A DNA stretch of 64,000 bases from Pseudomonas fluorescens (GTDB lineage Bacteria > Pseudomonadota > Gammaproteobacteria > Pseudomonadales > Pseudomonadaceae). Below the pieces are notes generated by a model, which was not told where the DNA came from, did not search any database, and was given only the letters and a program-made list of their open reading frames with translations. The DNA lies in NCBI RefSeq assembly GCF_003732425.1, contig NZ_MOBX01000003.1, positions 806,001 through 870,000 of the forward strand, read 5' to 3'. A program made the translations under genes and the position numbers. Shown in pieces: positions 57,678 through 64,000 of this stretch (positions are counted from its first letter, which is position 1; every line of letters starts with the position of its first letter).

Positions 57678-58117
57678 CATTCCAGTTATGTCTTGCGGTT
57701 CCAGAAGATCTGGCCTTCGCCCGCGATCTCACCTGTCAGAACATGCTGCGCTATTACATTCACCACCAACTGTTGTGGCAGGACGAGGCGTTTGATGTGG
57801 CGTGGTCAGGTCGGCAGAACTGGCTGATCGAGCATGATGGGGCGCGGGTGGGTTTTCTCAGTCTCAGCCGGGATATGCGTGCGCTGTACATTCGTGAACT
57901 GCAGATTGCTGAATCATTTCAGGGGCGGGGCGCAGGTTCCTGGGCGATTGATCAGGTTATCGACTTGGCCCGTAAGGAAAGACGCCCGGCTTTGCGCCTG
58001 ACCGTATTCGAAAATAATCCGGCGAGAAACTTGTATGAAAGAAAAGGACTACAGGTTCGGGGCGCGGACGAGTGTTTTCTGCGGATGCAGCTTGATATCA
58101 GTACACATGTGCTCTGA
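57674..58117 (+). CDS. GNAT family N-acetyltransferase
   Basis: The 147-residue protein has the GNAT fold: IRELQIAESFQGRGAGSWAIDQVI carries the acetyl-CoA pyrophosphate loop (Q-x-x-G-x-G/A pattern QGRGAG), and RLTVFENNPARNLYERKGLQVRG is the typical C-terminal half. The acceptor is not predictable. Translation is coupled to the amidase gene through ATGA (57674-57677). Confidence 0.87.
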   Translation: MTFQLCLAVPEDLAFARDLTCQNMLRYYIHHQLLWQDEAFDVAWSGRQNWLIEHDGARVGFLSLSRDMRALYIRELQIAESFQGRGAGSWAIDQVIDLARKERRPALRLTVFENNPARNLYERKGLQVRGADECFLRMQLDISTHVL

Positions 58118-58244
58118 AACCCGCAGCCGGCAAGCCCTCGATGATGAATTGAAACTTTTTAAATGACGCTTTCCGCTAGGTCTGCGGGGTACTTTTTGCT
58201 AAGGTGTCCGGCATTCCAATATGACCATATCGCGAGGTGTCTGC

Positions 58245-58886
58245 TTGATTAGGGTGCTAGTGGTCGATGACCACGATCTCGTTCGTACAGGCATTACACG
58301 TATGCTGGCCGATATCGATGGCTTGCAGGTGGTTGGCCAGGCCGAATCCGGGGAAGAGTCCCTGATCAAGGCCCGTGAGTTGAAGCCCGATGTGGTGCTG
58401 ATGGACGTCAAGATGCCCGGCATCGGCGGCCTGGAAGCCACGCGTAAACTCTTGCGCAGTCATCCGGACATTAAGGTGGTCGCGGTTACGGTGTGTGAAG
58501 AGGATCCTTTCCCGACACGCTTGTTGCAGGCAGGAGCGGCGGGTTATCTGACCAAGGGCGCGGGGTTGCCGGAAATGGTTCAGGCGATTCGCCTGGTATT
58601 TGCTGGCCAGCGCTATATCAGTCCGCAGATTGCCCAGCAGTTGGCGATCAAGTCGTTTCAACCTTCCAATGACTCTCCCTTCGATGCCTTGTCCGAACGC
58701 GAAATTCAGATCGCCTTGATGATTGTCGGCTGTCAGAAGGTGCAGATCATTTCCGACAAGTTGTGCCTGTCGCCAAAAACCGTGAACACCTATCGCTACC
58801 GTATTTTCGAGAAGCTTTCGATCAGCAGCGACGTCGAGTTGACACTGTTGGCGGTGCGTCACGGCATGGTTGATGCCAGCCTCTGA
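58245..58886 (+). CDS. gacA: Response regulator GacA (TTG start)
   Basis: The 213-residue regulator has a receiver domain with Asp54 ([14 protein letters not shown]) and a LuxR-type helix-turn-helix ([43 protein letters not shown]). With the GacS kinase it drives RsmX/Y/Z small RNAs, which control secondary metabolism, exoenzymes and biofilm. The true start is TTG at 58245 behind GAGGTG, giving [11 protein letters not shown] (read as Met); in-frame ATG at 58221 adds eight residues not found in the family. The uvrC ATG follows after two bases, the conserved gacA-uvrC order. Confidence 0.96.
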   Translation: MIRVLVVDDHDLVRTGITRMLADIDGLQVVGQAESGEESLIKARELKPDVVLMDVKMPGIGGLEATRKLLRSHPDIKVVAVTVCEEDPFPTRLLQAGAAGYLTKGAGLPEMVQAIRLVFAGQRYISPQIAQQLAIKSFQPSNDSPFDALSEREIQIALMIVGCQKVQIISDKLCLSPKTVNTYRYRIFEKLSISSDVELTLLAVRHGMVDASL

Positions 58887-58888
58887 CC

Positions 58889-60712
58889 ATGACTGAAACA
58901 TTCGATTCCGGCGCTTTTCTGTCGACAGTCAGCGGGCGCCCCGGCGTCTATCGCATGTTCGACAGCGATGCGCGCCTGTTGTACGTGGGCAAGGCCAAGA
59001 ACCTGAAAAAACGTCTGGCCAGCTACTTTCGCAAAACCGGTCTGGCGCCTAAAACCGCAGCATTGGTGGGTCGCATCGCACAAGTCGAAACGACCATCAC
59101 GGCCAACGAAACCGAAGCGCTGCTGCTTGAGCAAACGCTGATCAAAGAATGGCGGCCGCCGTACAACATCCTGTTGCGCGACGACAAATCCTATCCTTAC
59201 GTGTTTCTGTCCGACGGCCAATTTCCGCGCCTGAGCATTCATCGCGGGGCCAAAAAGGCCAAGGGCAAGTACTTCGGCCCCTATCCGAGTGCCGGCGCCA
59301 TACGCGAAAGCCTGAGTCTGCTGCAAAAGACCTTCTTCGTGCGCCAGTGCGAAGACAGCTATTACAAGAACCGTACCCGTCCATGTCTGCAATATCAGAT
59401 CAAGCGCTGCAAGGCACCTTGCGTTGGTCTGGTGGAGCCTGAGGTGTATGCCGAAGACGTGCGTCACTCGGTGATGTTCCTTGAGGGCCGTAGTCATGCG
59501 CTGACCAATGAGCTGTCAACGGCGATGGAGGAGGCGGCGATCAACCTGGAGTTCGAGCGAGCTGCTGAGCTGCGTGATCAGATCGCACTGCTGCGGCGGG
59601 TCCAGGATCAGCAGAGCATGGAAGGCGGCACGGGGGATATCGATGTCATCGCGGCCTTCGTCAATCCAGGTGGCGCCTGCGTGCACTTGATCAGCGTCCG
59701 TGGCGGACGGGTGTTGGGCAGCAAGAATTTCTTTCCGCAAGTCGGGATCGAAGAGGATGTGTCGGAAGTCATGGCCGCGTTTTTGGGGCAATACTTCATA
59801 AGCAGTCCCGAGCGCGATTTACCGAGCGAGCTGATCGTCAACGTGGTGCACGAGGATTTCCCGACGCTGATCGAAGCGATCCATGAGTTGCGCGGCCGCG
59901 AGCTGGCCATCAGTCATCGGGTGCGCGGTACGCGTGCGCGCTGGCAGCAGTTGGCAGTGACTAACGCGGAACAGGCGTTGGGTGCGCGTCTGGCCAACCG
60001 TCAACACACCGCAGCGCGGTTCGAAGCCTTGGCCGAAGTATTGAATCTGGATGAGCCGCCGCAGCGACTGGAATGCTATGACATCAGTCATTCCAGCGGT
60101 GAGGCGACGGTCGCGTCTTGCGTGGTGTTCGGCCCGGAAGGCGCGATCAAGTCGGACTATCGGCGCTATAACATCGAAGGCGTCACAGCGGGTGACGACT
60201 ATGCCGCTATGCATCAGGCACTGACGCGACGCTTCAGCAAACTCAAGGACGGCGAGGGCAAGTTGCCGGACATATTGTTGGTTGACGGCGGTAAGGGTCA
60301 GCTTTCGATGGCTCGTGAAGTGCTCAACGAATTGGCGGTGCCGGATCTGATCTTGTTGGGTGTCGCCAAAGGCGCAACACGCAAGGCTGGCTTCGAAACG
60401 TTGTATCTGAATGATGCAGCGCACGAGTTTACGTTGCGCGGTGACTCGCCGGCGTTGCACCTTATTCAACAAATTCGCGATGAGGCCCACCGTTTTGCAA
60501 TTACCGGACACCGCGCACGTCGTGGCAAAACCCGTCGGACGTCAACCCTGGAAGGCGTTGCCGGGGTCGGGCCGACCCGACGTCGCGACTTGTTGAAACA
60601 TTTTGGTGGATTGCAGGAGCTGTCTCGTGCAAGCATCGAAGAGATCGCCAAAGCCCCGGGGATCAGTAAAAAGCTCGCAGAGTCGATTTATGCGAACCTG
60701 CATAGCGAGTAG
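58889..60712 (+). CDS. uvrC: Excinuclease ABC subunit C
   Basis: The 607-residue nuclease makes both cuts in nucleotide excision repair. It has the GIY-YIG domain ([28 protein letters not shown]), the Cys-rich patch [15 protein letters not shown], a UVR motif ([16 protein letters not shown]), the RNase H-like domain ([20 protein letters not shown] with [10 protein letters not shown]) and C-terminal tandem helix-hairpin-helix. Length is as expected. Translated directly after gacA. Confidence 0.97.
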   Translation: MTETFDSGAFLSTVSGRPGVYRMFDSDARLLYVGKAKNLKKRLASYFRKTGLAPKTAALVGRIAQVETTITANETEALLLEQTLIKEWRPPYNILLRDDKSYPYVFLSDGQFPRLSIHRGAKKAKGKYFGPYPSAGAIRESLSLLQKTFFVRQCEDSYYKNRTRPCLQYQIKRCKAPCVGLVEPEVYAEDVRHSVMFLEGRSHALTNELSTAMEEAAINLEFERAAELRDQIALLRRVQDQQSMEGGTGDIDVIAAFVNPGGACVHLISVRGGRVLGSKNFFPQVGIEEDVSEVMAAFLGQYFISSPERDLPSELIVNVVHEDFPTLIEAIHELRGRELAISHRVRGTRARWQQLAVTNAEQALGARLANRQHTAARFEALAEVLNLDEPPQRLECYDISHSSGEATVASCVVFGPEGAIKSDYRRYNIEGVTAGDDYAAMHQALTRRFSKLKDGEGKLPDILLVDGGKGQLSMAREVLNELAVPDLILLGVAKGATRKAGFETLYLNDAAHEFTLRGDSPALHLIQQIRDEAHRFAITGHRARRGKTRRTSTLEGVAGVGPTRRRDLLKHFGGLQELSRASIEEIAKAPGISKKLAESIYANLHSE

Positions 60713-60744
60713 AATGCCCCTTCACCTCGTAGCCAGTTGTGCCG

Positions 60745-61305
60745 ATGAATATCCCTAATCTGATTACCGTTCTACGCGTCCTGCTCATTCCGATCTTCAT
60801 TTTGCTGTTTTATCTGCCCTATCAGTGGAGTTACATGGCTTCCGCCTCGGTGTTCGCCTTTGCGGCAGCGACGGATTGGCTGGATGGTTATCTGGCTCGC
60901 CGTCTGGAGCAAAGCACTCCGTTTGGTGCGTTTCTCGATCCAGTCGCCGACAAACTCATGGTTGCAGTGGCACTGGTGCTGCTGGTTCAGGAGCACGGCA
61001 ATCTCTGGCTCACTCTGCCAGCGGCGGTCATCATCGGTCGCGAGATTGTGGTATCGGCATTGCGAGAATGGATGGCCGAGCTCGGTGCTCGTGCCCATGT
61101 CGCCGTTTCGAATCTCGGCAAATGGAAAACCGCGGCGCAGATGCTCGCGCTGGTGATTCTTCTGGCCAATCCGAAGGACTTCAGTTTCTGGGTTGTTCTC
61201 GGTTATGCCTTGCTGATGGTCTCTGCCGGCCTGACGTTGTGGTCAATGGTGCAATACCTTCGCGCCGCCTGGCCGCACCTGAAGACTGATGTTGAAAAGA
61301 AATAA
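60745..61305 (+). CDS. pgsA: CDP-diacylglycerol-glycerol-3-phosphate 3-phosphatidyltransferase
   Basis: The 186-residue inner-membrane enzyme makes phosphatidylglycerol-phosphate. The CDP-alcohol phosphotransferase motif is complete: [20 protein letters not shown] then LDPVADK (the D-x2-DG-x2-AR-x8-G-x3-D-x3-D pattern). About five transmembrane helices. The ATG at 60745 begins [16 protein letters not shown] as in orthologs; a GTG two codons earlier is unlikely. It follows uvrC by about 30 bp. Confidence 0.96.
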   Translation: MNIPNLITVLRVLLIPIFILLFYLPYQWSYMASASVFAFAAATDWLDGYLARRLEQSTPFGAFLDPVADKLMVAVALVLLVQEHGNLWLTLPAAVIIGREIVVSALREWMAELGARAHVAVSNLGKWKTAAQMLALVILLANPKDFSFWVVLGYALLMVSAGLTLWSMVQYLRAAWPHLKTDVEKK

Positions 61306-61325
61306 AACTTTTTTGAATCAAGGGG

Positions 61326-61353
61326 TTGACGAAGCTTCTTAATTCTATAGAAT
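61326..61353 (+). promoter_or_regulatory. Promoter of the tRNA-Gly/tRNA-Cys unit
   Basis: TTGACG (61326-61331) and TAGAAT (61348-61353) are 16 bp apart, followed by GCGC at the discriminator-like position. The tRNA begins 13 bp after the -10. Confidence 0.8.
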
Positions 61354-61365
61354 GCGCATCACCAA

Positions 61366-61441
<76 letters not shown>

Positions 61442-61486
61442 AGTTGTACGTGTTTGTTGTTGTGCTACTGACAGCAGATACTTTGA

Positions 61487-61560
61487 GGCCGAGTAGCAAA
61501 ATGGTTATGCAGTGGATTGCAAATCCACCTACGCCGGTTCGATTCCGACCTCGGCCTCCA
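61487..61560 (+). tRNA. tRNA-Cys (GCA)
   Basis: 74 nt with acceptor GGCCGAG/CTCGGCC, anticodon GCA in TGGATTGCAAATCCA, T-arm GGTTCGATTCC and encoded CCA. Co-transcribed with tRNA-Gly 45 bp upstream. Confidence 0.97.
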
Positions 61561-61568
61561 CTATAAAC

Positions 61569-61604
61569 AAGCTCCGTAGATCCATGATTTACGGAGCTTT
61601 TTTA
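61569..61604 (+). terminator. Terminator after tRNA-Cys
   Basis: AGCTCCGTA and TACGGAGCT form a 9-bp stem followed by TTTTTT. It separates the tRNA-Gly/Cys unit from tRNA-Leu. Confidence 0.85.
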
Positions 61605-61652
61605 TTTGCGAAGTACCGCAAGATTTAGTCTTGAAAAACGGTCATTGCAAAC

Positions 61653-61681
61653 TTGCTTCACCGGGAAGTGATGTATATATT
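61653..61681 (+). promoter_or_regulatory. Promoter of tRNA-Leu
   Basis: TTGCTT (61653-61658) and TATATT (61676-61681) are 17 bp apart. The tRNA starts about 70 bp downstream of the likely start point. A terminator upstream makes a separate promoter necessary. Confidence 0.65.
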
Positions 61682-61756
61682 TCCCGCACTGTTGTTCAAG
61701 GTTGGATCCTGTCAGGATTGCGACTGTGCAGCAGAAGACAGCAGCACCGCGCTACC

Positions 61757-61843
61757 GCCCGAATGGCGAAACTGGTAGACGCATGGGACTTAAAATCCCC
61801 CGCTCGTAAGGGCGTGCCGGTTCGATTCCGGCTTCGGGCACCA
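61757..61843 (+). tRNA. tRNA-Leu (TAA)
   Basis: 87 nt class-II tRNA: acceptor GCCCGAA/TTCGGGC, anticodon TAA in GGGACTTAAAATCCC, long variable arm CGCTCGTAAGGGCG, T-arm GGTTCGATTCC and encoded CCA. Confidence 0.97.
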
Positions 61844-61851
61844 TCTTAAAT

Positions 61852-61893
61852 CAAGGGTTTGCGGGCGAAAGCTAATGCAAGCCCTTGTTTGTT
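61852..61893 (+). terminator. Terminator after tRNA-Leu
   Basis: CAAGGGTTTGC pairs with GCAAGCCCTTG over 11 positions (one G-T), followed by TTTGTTT. Confidence 0.75.
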
Positions 61894-62010
61894 TCTGGGT
61901 TGCAATCCAGGTCATAAGCGCGCCGAAGTTGGTGCAATCCCATTCCTTGGGGCTTACAGGCAAAGGAATGCGGAGTTCCTTGGCTGTTATCGGCAGTTTG
62001 CAGGCGTTAC

Positions 62011-62038
62011 GAATAAGAAGCCCGGACGTATCCGGGCT
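62011..62038 (-). terminator. Terminator of the 53-residue membrane protein gene
   Basis: AGCCCGGA-CGTA-TCCGGGCT is a perfect 8-bp stem. On the minus strand it is followed by TCTTATTC, and it lies 15 bp after the stop of the small gene at 62053. Confidence 0.6.
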
Positions 62039-62052
62039 CGTCGGGGAAAAAT

Positions 62053-62214
62053 TCAGCGCGAATCCACTTCTTTCGAAGAGCGAGAGGAAGATCTTTCACT
62101 CCGTCTCCGAAGCCAGCTGAAGAACGCGTGCACCGGGTGTAGGAAGGCGGCAAGCACGCCTATGAGCATGATGATGAAGATGGCAAAAAGCGGGATGCTT
62201 TCGTGCGAGAACAT
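62053..62214 (-). CDS. 53-residue membrane protein, function unknown
   Basis: Behind AGGAG the frame starts MFSHESIPLFAIFIIMLIGV. It has one transmembrane helix (IPLFAIFIIMLIGVLAAFL) and a positively charged, Ser/Arg-rich cytoplasmic tail (WLRRRSERSSSRSS). A hairpin follows the stop. The ribosome site, helix and terminator together support a real gene. No family is recognised. Confidence 0.6.
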   Translation of the reverse strand: MFSHESIPLFAIFIIMLIGVLAAFLHPVHAFFSWLRRRSERSSSRSSKEVDSR

Positions 62215-62393
62215 GGTGGGTTACTCCTGTAGTCACTATGTCGGAACCCGCAGCCTAGACGCATCGAGCCATGTTTTCGATGAACGTATGTTCATCCTTC
62301 GGTGCCTCATTTGTGCTACAGCGAGGCTCACCAGATTGGCGGGATTGAGTCCACGTGGATGTTCGGACAATGCCGCGCTGCACCATGAACATC
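62215..62393. other. Gene-free gap
   Basis: No frame with start signals and no recognised motif. It contains the promoter region of the 53-residue gene on the minus strand. Confidence 0.3.
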
Positions 62394-62429
62394 AAAGGCC
62401 TGCATGAGTTTCTCATGCAGGCCTTTTTT
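62394..62429. terminator. Strong bidirectional terminator
   Basis: AAAGGCCTGCATGAG and CTCATGCAGGCCTTT form a perfect 15-bp stem with loop TTT, continued by TTT on the plus strand. It ends the minus-strand gene at 62452. A plus-strand transcript ending here is not identified. Confidence 0.85.
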
Positions 62430-62451
62430 GTGCCTTGCCAATACGCAATTG

Positions 62452-62736
62452 CTAGACGAAGGCTTGCCCGCTGAAGCCGCGAGGCAAGCGCTGAAGGCCG
62501 GCCATTGAGGTCAGGCGCTCGATCCATTCCGCGCGCCAGTTTGTTGCGCCGTGGGAGGTTTTGGCCTGACGGGCCATGCGGCGGGTCGCGTTGCGCTGAT
62601 CTTTTCGTGCCTGTTTGTAGGCATCGGTATTGCGGCAACTGCGGCATTTTACGCGATTGAGTTCGCGGCTTGCCGACAGTTGTTTGCCTTTATGGCCGCA
62701 AGCCAGATGGCCGTCGACGTTGAAATGGATAACCAT
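62452..62736 (-). CDS. 94-residue basic protein with CxH..CxxC zinc-ribbon-like pattern, unknown
   Basis: Start MVIHFNVDGHLACGHKG behind AAGGAGAC. Cys13 and His15, then Cys30-x-x-Cys33 (VKCRSCRN), suggest a small zinc-binding knuckle, followed by a strongly basic helix (YKQARKDQRNATRRMARQ). Similar small Cys/Arg-rich proteins occur in Pseudomonas prophages and accessory loci. DNA or RNA binding is possible but not shown. It has a strong terminator downstream. Confidence 0.6.
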   Translation of the reverse strand: MVIHFNVDGHLACGHKGKQLSASRELNRVKCRSCRNTDAYKQARKDQRNATRRMARQAKTSHGATNWRAEWIERLTSMAGLQRLPRGFSGQAFV

Positions 62737-62805
62737 GACTGTCTCCTTTGCGACATGTATAAGTTATGACAACTCACGGACTGCAACCGTTCGCCGTTTC
62801 GGCGC

Positions 62806-62836
62806 AGGCAAAAAAACACCCGCATGCGGGCGGGTG
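62806..62836 (-). terminator. Terminator, minus strand
   Basis: Read on the minus strand, CACCCGC and GCGGGTG form a 7-bp stem followed by TTTTTTT. It ends transcription from the 62993-63223 gene. Confidence 0.8.
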
Positions 62837-62992
62837 AGAGCGTTACTTTGCAAAGGAGTGATTTCACTGTACTCGCGCAGATGTAGTCGTCATGTGAAAA
62901 CTGGAAAAATAAACATAACGAGCAGACACAAGCGCGGTGACCCATGTGTCACCGCTAATGAGCAAACTCCTGAAACCCTGACAGGGTAGAGG
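62837..62992. other. Gene-free gap with a small hairpin
   Basis: GCGGTGAC and GTCACCGC (62934-62955) form an 8-bp stem with no T-tract. No reading frame with a ribosome site is seen. It may be the 3' untranslated part of the 62993 gene transcript. Confidence 0.3.
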
Positions 62993-63223
62993 TTATCTGA
63001 ACCGAGGCAGCGGCCGATCAATAGGCTTTAGCGCCGTCAGCGTATTGCGAATCAGCGGAGCATCTTTCTCGATGTCGTTCAGCCGATCACGAATGCGCAG
63101 GGCGGTCGGGTGCCCGCCTTGATGATCGACCCAGTCGGCGATCTCTTTGCAGGCGGCCGCAAGGCGCGCTTGCCGAGCGTCAAGCAGGGTGAGGAGGGTG
63201 GTGATGGACTCTTTTTCGGACAT
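62993..63223 (-). CDS. 76-residue helical protein, unknown
   Basis: Start MSEKESITTLLTLLDARQ behind GGAGGTG. The whole chain is predicted helical with heptad-like spacing (LLTLLDARQARLAAACKEIADWV) and ends PIDRPLPRFR. No family is recognised. It belongs to the row of small minus-strand genes beside tRNA-Leu. Confidence 0.6.
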   Translation of the reverse strand: MSEKESITTLLTLLDARQARLAAACKEIADWVDHQGGHPTALRIRDRLNDIEKDAPLIRNTLTALKPIDRPLPRFR

Positions 63224-63257
63224 GGAACACCTCCGTTCTATGAAACCTGAGCTGCAG

Positions 63258-63281
63258 CAAAAAGCCCGCGTGTTGCGAGCC
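63258..63281 (-). terminator. Terminator, minus strand
   Basis: GCTCGC-AACAC-GCGGGC (one G-T pair) followed by TTTTT on the minus strand, after the 63342 gene. Confidence 0.65.
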
Positions 63282-63341
63282 TTCTGCCGTGGGGTGCTGC
63301 TCCTTCAGCTGGTTTCAGTATAGACCCGCTTATGATCGGCA

Positions 63342-63572
63342 TCAGCCGGACGATTCGCGGGCCGGTAGTGGGGAACTGACTGCGTTGAGGCGCGTGCATT
63401 CACGCCGTGCTTCGCCCTCCATGTCGTAGCCATCGCCAATGAAACCGCCTGTACGTGTGTCGCAGATGCGAAACCAACTAGTGGCTTCGGCGGGATCATG
63501 CTGGCTGTCTTCGGCGCGTCGACCGTGAATAATGATCTTGTTGCAACGCTTCACGACGAAAATGTCTTCCAT
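63342..63572 (-). CDS. 76-residue hypothetical protein
   Basis: Start MEDIFVVKRCNKIIIHGRRA. The sequence has a beta-rich core (FRICDTRTGGFIGDGYDMEGEARRECTRLN) typical of small globular proteins. The ribosome site is weak. A terminator follows, which favours a real gene. No family is recognised. Confidence 0.5.
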   Translation of the reverse strand: MEDIFVVKRCNKIIIHGRRAEDSQHDPAEATSWFRICDTRTGGFIGDGYDMEGEARRECTRLNAVSSPLPARESSG

Positions 63573-63643
63573 GGCGTCACCGCAGCTGATTCGTGTCAGA
63601 TCAACTATAGAAGGCTCCGGCGATCGTGCAAAAAATAGACAGC

Positions 63644-64000
63644 TCAGCTCGTCGGTTGCCAGCGCCAGCCATCGGGATGCCAGATCAAATAATGGCTTGG
63701 GTTTAACGCCCGTAGAAACGCTTGATCGTGGGAAACCGCGACAATCGCCCCGGGAAACGTCTGCAAGGCGTGTTCGAAAGCTTGCACCGACGCCAGGTCC
63801 AGATGATTGGTCGGCTCATCCAGCAGCAGTAATTGCGCGGGTGTCTGGCGCCACAACGCCAGGGCAAGGGCTGCTTTCAAGCGTTCGCCGCCACTGAGTG
63901 AGGCGCAGGGCCGGGTGACACGCTGCGCGTCCAGTTGCAGATGTGCGAGGAGACTGCGCAACTCTCCTTCGCTCAAAGGCGTCTGCTGTGCCAGTAACTG
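63644..64000 (-). CDS. ABC-F family ATPase, C-terminal part (runs off the window)
   Basis: The open frame continues to the window edge. The visible 118 residues contain the ABC signature LSGGERLKAALALALW, Walker B LLLLDEPTNHLD and the switch AVSHDQAFLRAL. NHLDLASVQAFEHAL is the ABC-F pattern (Uup/EttA group), proteins that act on the ribosome and have no membrane domain. The chain ends soon after the second ATPase domain (WHPDGWRWQPTS), so it lacks the long C-terminal coiled coil of Uup. Confidence 0.88.
   Translation of the reverse strand, partial: QLLAQQTPLSEGELRSLLAHLQLDAQRVTRPCASLSGGERLKAALALALWRQTPAQLLLLDEPTNHLDLASVQAFEHALQTFPGAIVAVSHDQAFLRALNPSHYLIWHPDGWRWQPTS

Overview
The window reads as a chromosomal segment of a fluorescent Pseudomonas (P. 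fluorescens group). The evidence is GacA with a TTG start followed by uvrC, pgsA and a tRNA-Gly/tRNA-Cys pair, metH next to a periplasmic cytochrome-type cis/trans fatty acid isomerase, an aerobic cobalamin pathway with CobN, and many REP/REPIN inverted repeats of the kind that litter P. fluorescens intergenic DNA. Nearly all of it is core metabolism. There is one probable toxin gene and a small cluster of orphan genes beside tRNA-Leu.

Layout. 1-2.4 kb: 5' end of a sulfite reductase gene, a 37-residue membrane protein, an orphan periplasmic binding protein and a DUF2970 protein. 2.4-10.5 kb: metH, cti, an integral membrane acyltransferase and nfuA. 10.6-21.2 kb: the cobalamin block. Two divergent cobalamin riboswitches control cbtB-cbtA-cobE-cobM (minus strand) and cobW-cobN-chlI/chlD (plus strand), and a roughly 920-bp non-coding inverted-repeat element lies between them. 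cobN carries an in-frame REPIN. The chelatase ATPase gene ends in an A6G slippery heptamer followed by a perfect 14-bp hairpin, which should produce a ChlI-like and a ChlD-like protein from one gene by -1 frameshifting. 21.3-25.5 kb: a phospholipase D-like protein, a TerC/CBS membrane protein and a thioredoxin-like protein.

25.8-32.5 kb is an IclR-linked catabolic locus: amino-acid-type ABC importer, RidA, IclR regulator, a DSD1-type PLP dehydratase and a KDG kinase. The chemistry fits D-glucosaminate degradation to 2-keto-3-deoxygluconate and its phosphorylation. 32.6-40.7 kb: a parvulin, a soluble hybrid histidine kinase, a PilU-like ATPase and a 1255-residue probable toxin with a C-terminal HExxH domain. 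40.7-46.7 kb: beta-hydroxybutyrate/acetoacetate use (aacS, hydroxybutyrate dehydrogenase, GntP-family permease). A sigma-54 activator gene lies upstream, and the intergenic region has a clear -24/-12 promoter with two matching GTCTC-N6-GAGAC dyads. 46.8-52.4 kb: a YejABEF-type peptide importer with TGATG couplings.

52.5-64 kb: a second parvulin, an intracellular lipase, a protein of three Ig-like repeats, and a DAHP synthase preceded by an attenuator whose leader peptide has seven aromatic codons in ten. Then come a nitrilase-family amidase, a GNAT acetyltransferase, gacA-uvrC-pgsA, tRNA-Gly, tRNA-Cys and tRNA-Leu, four small orphan genes with their own terminators, and the 3' part of an ABC-F ATPase gene. 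All calls come from reading the sequence; no database search was run.
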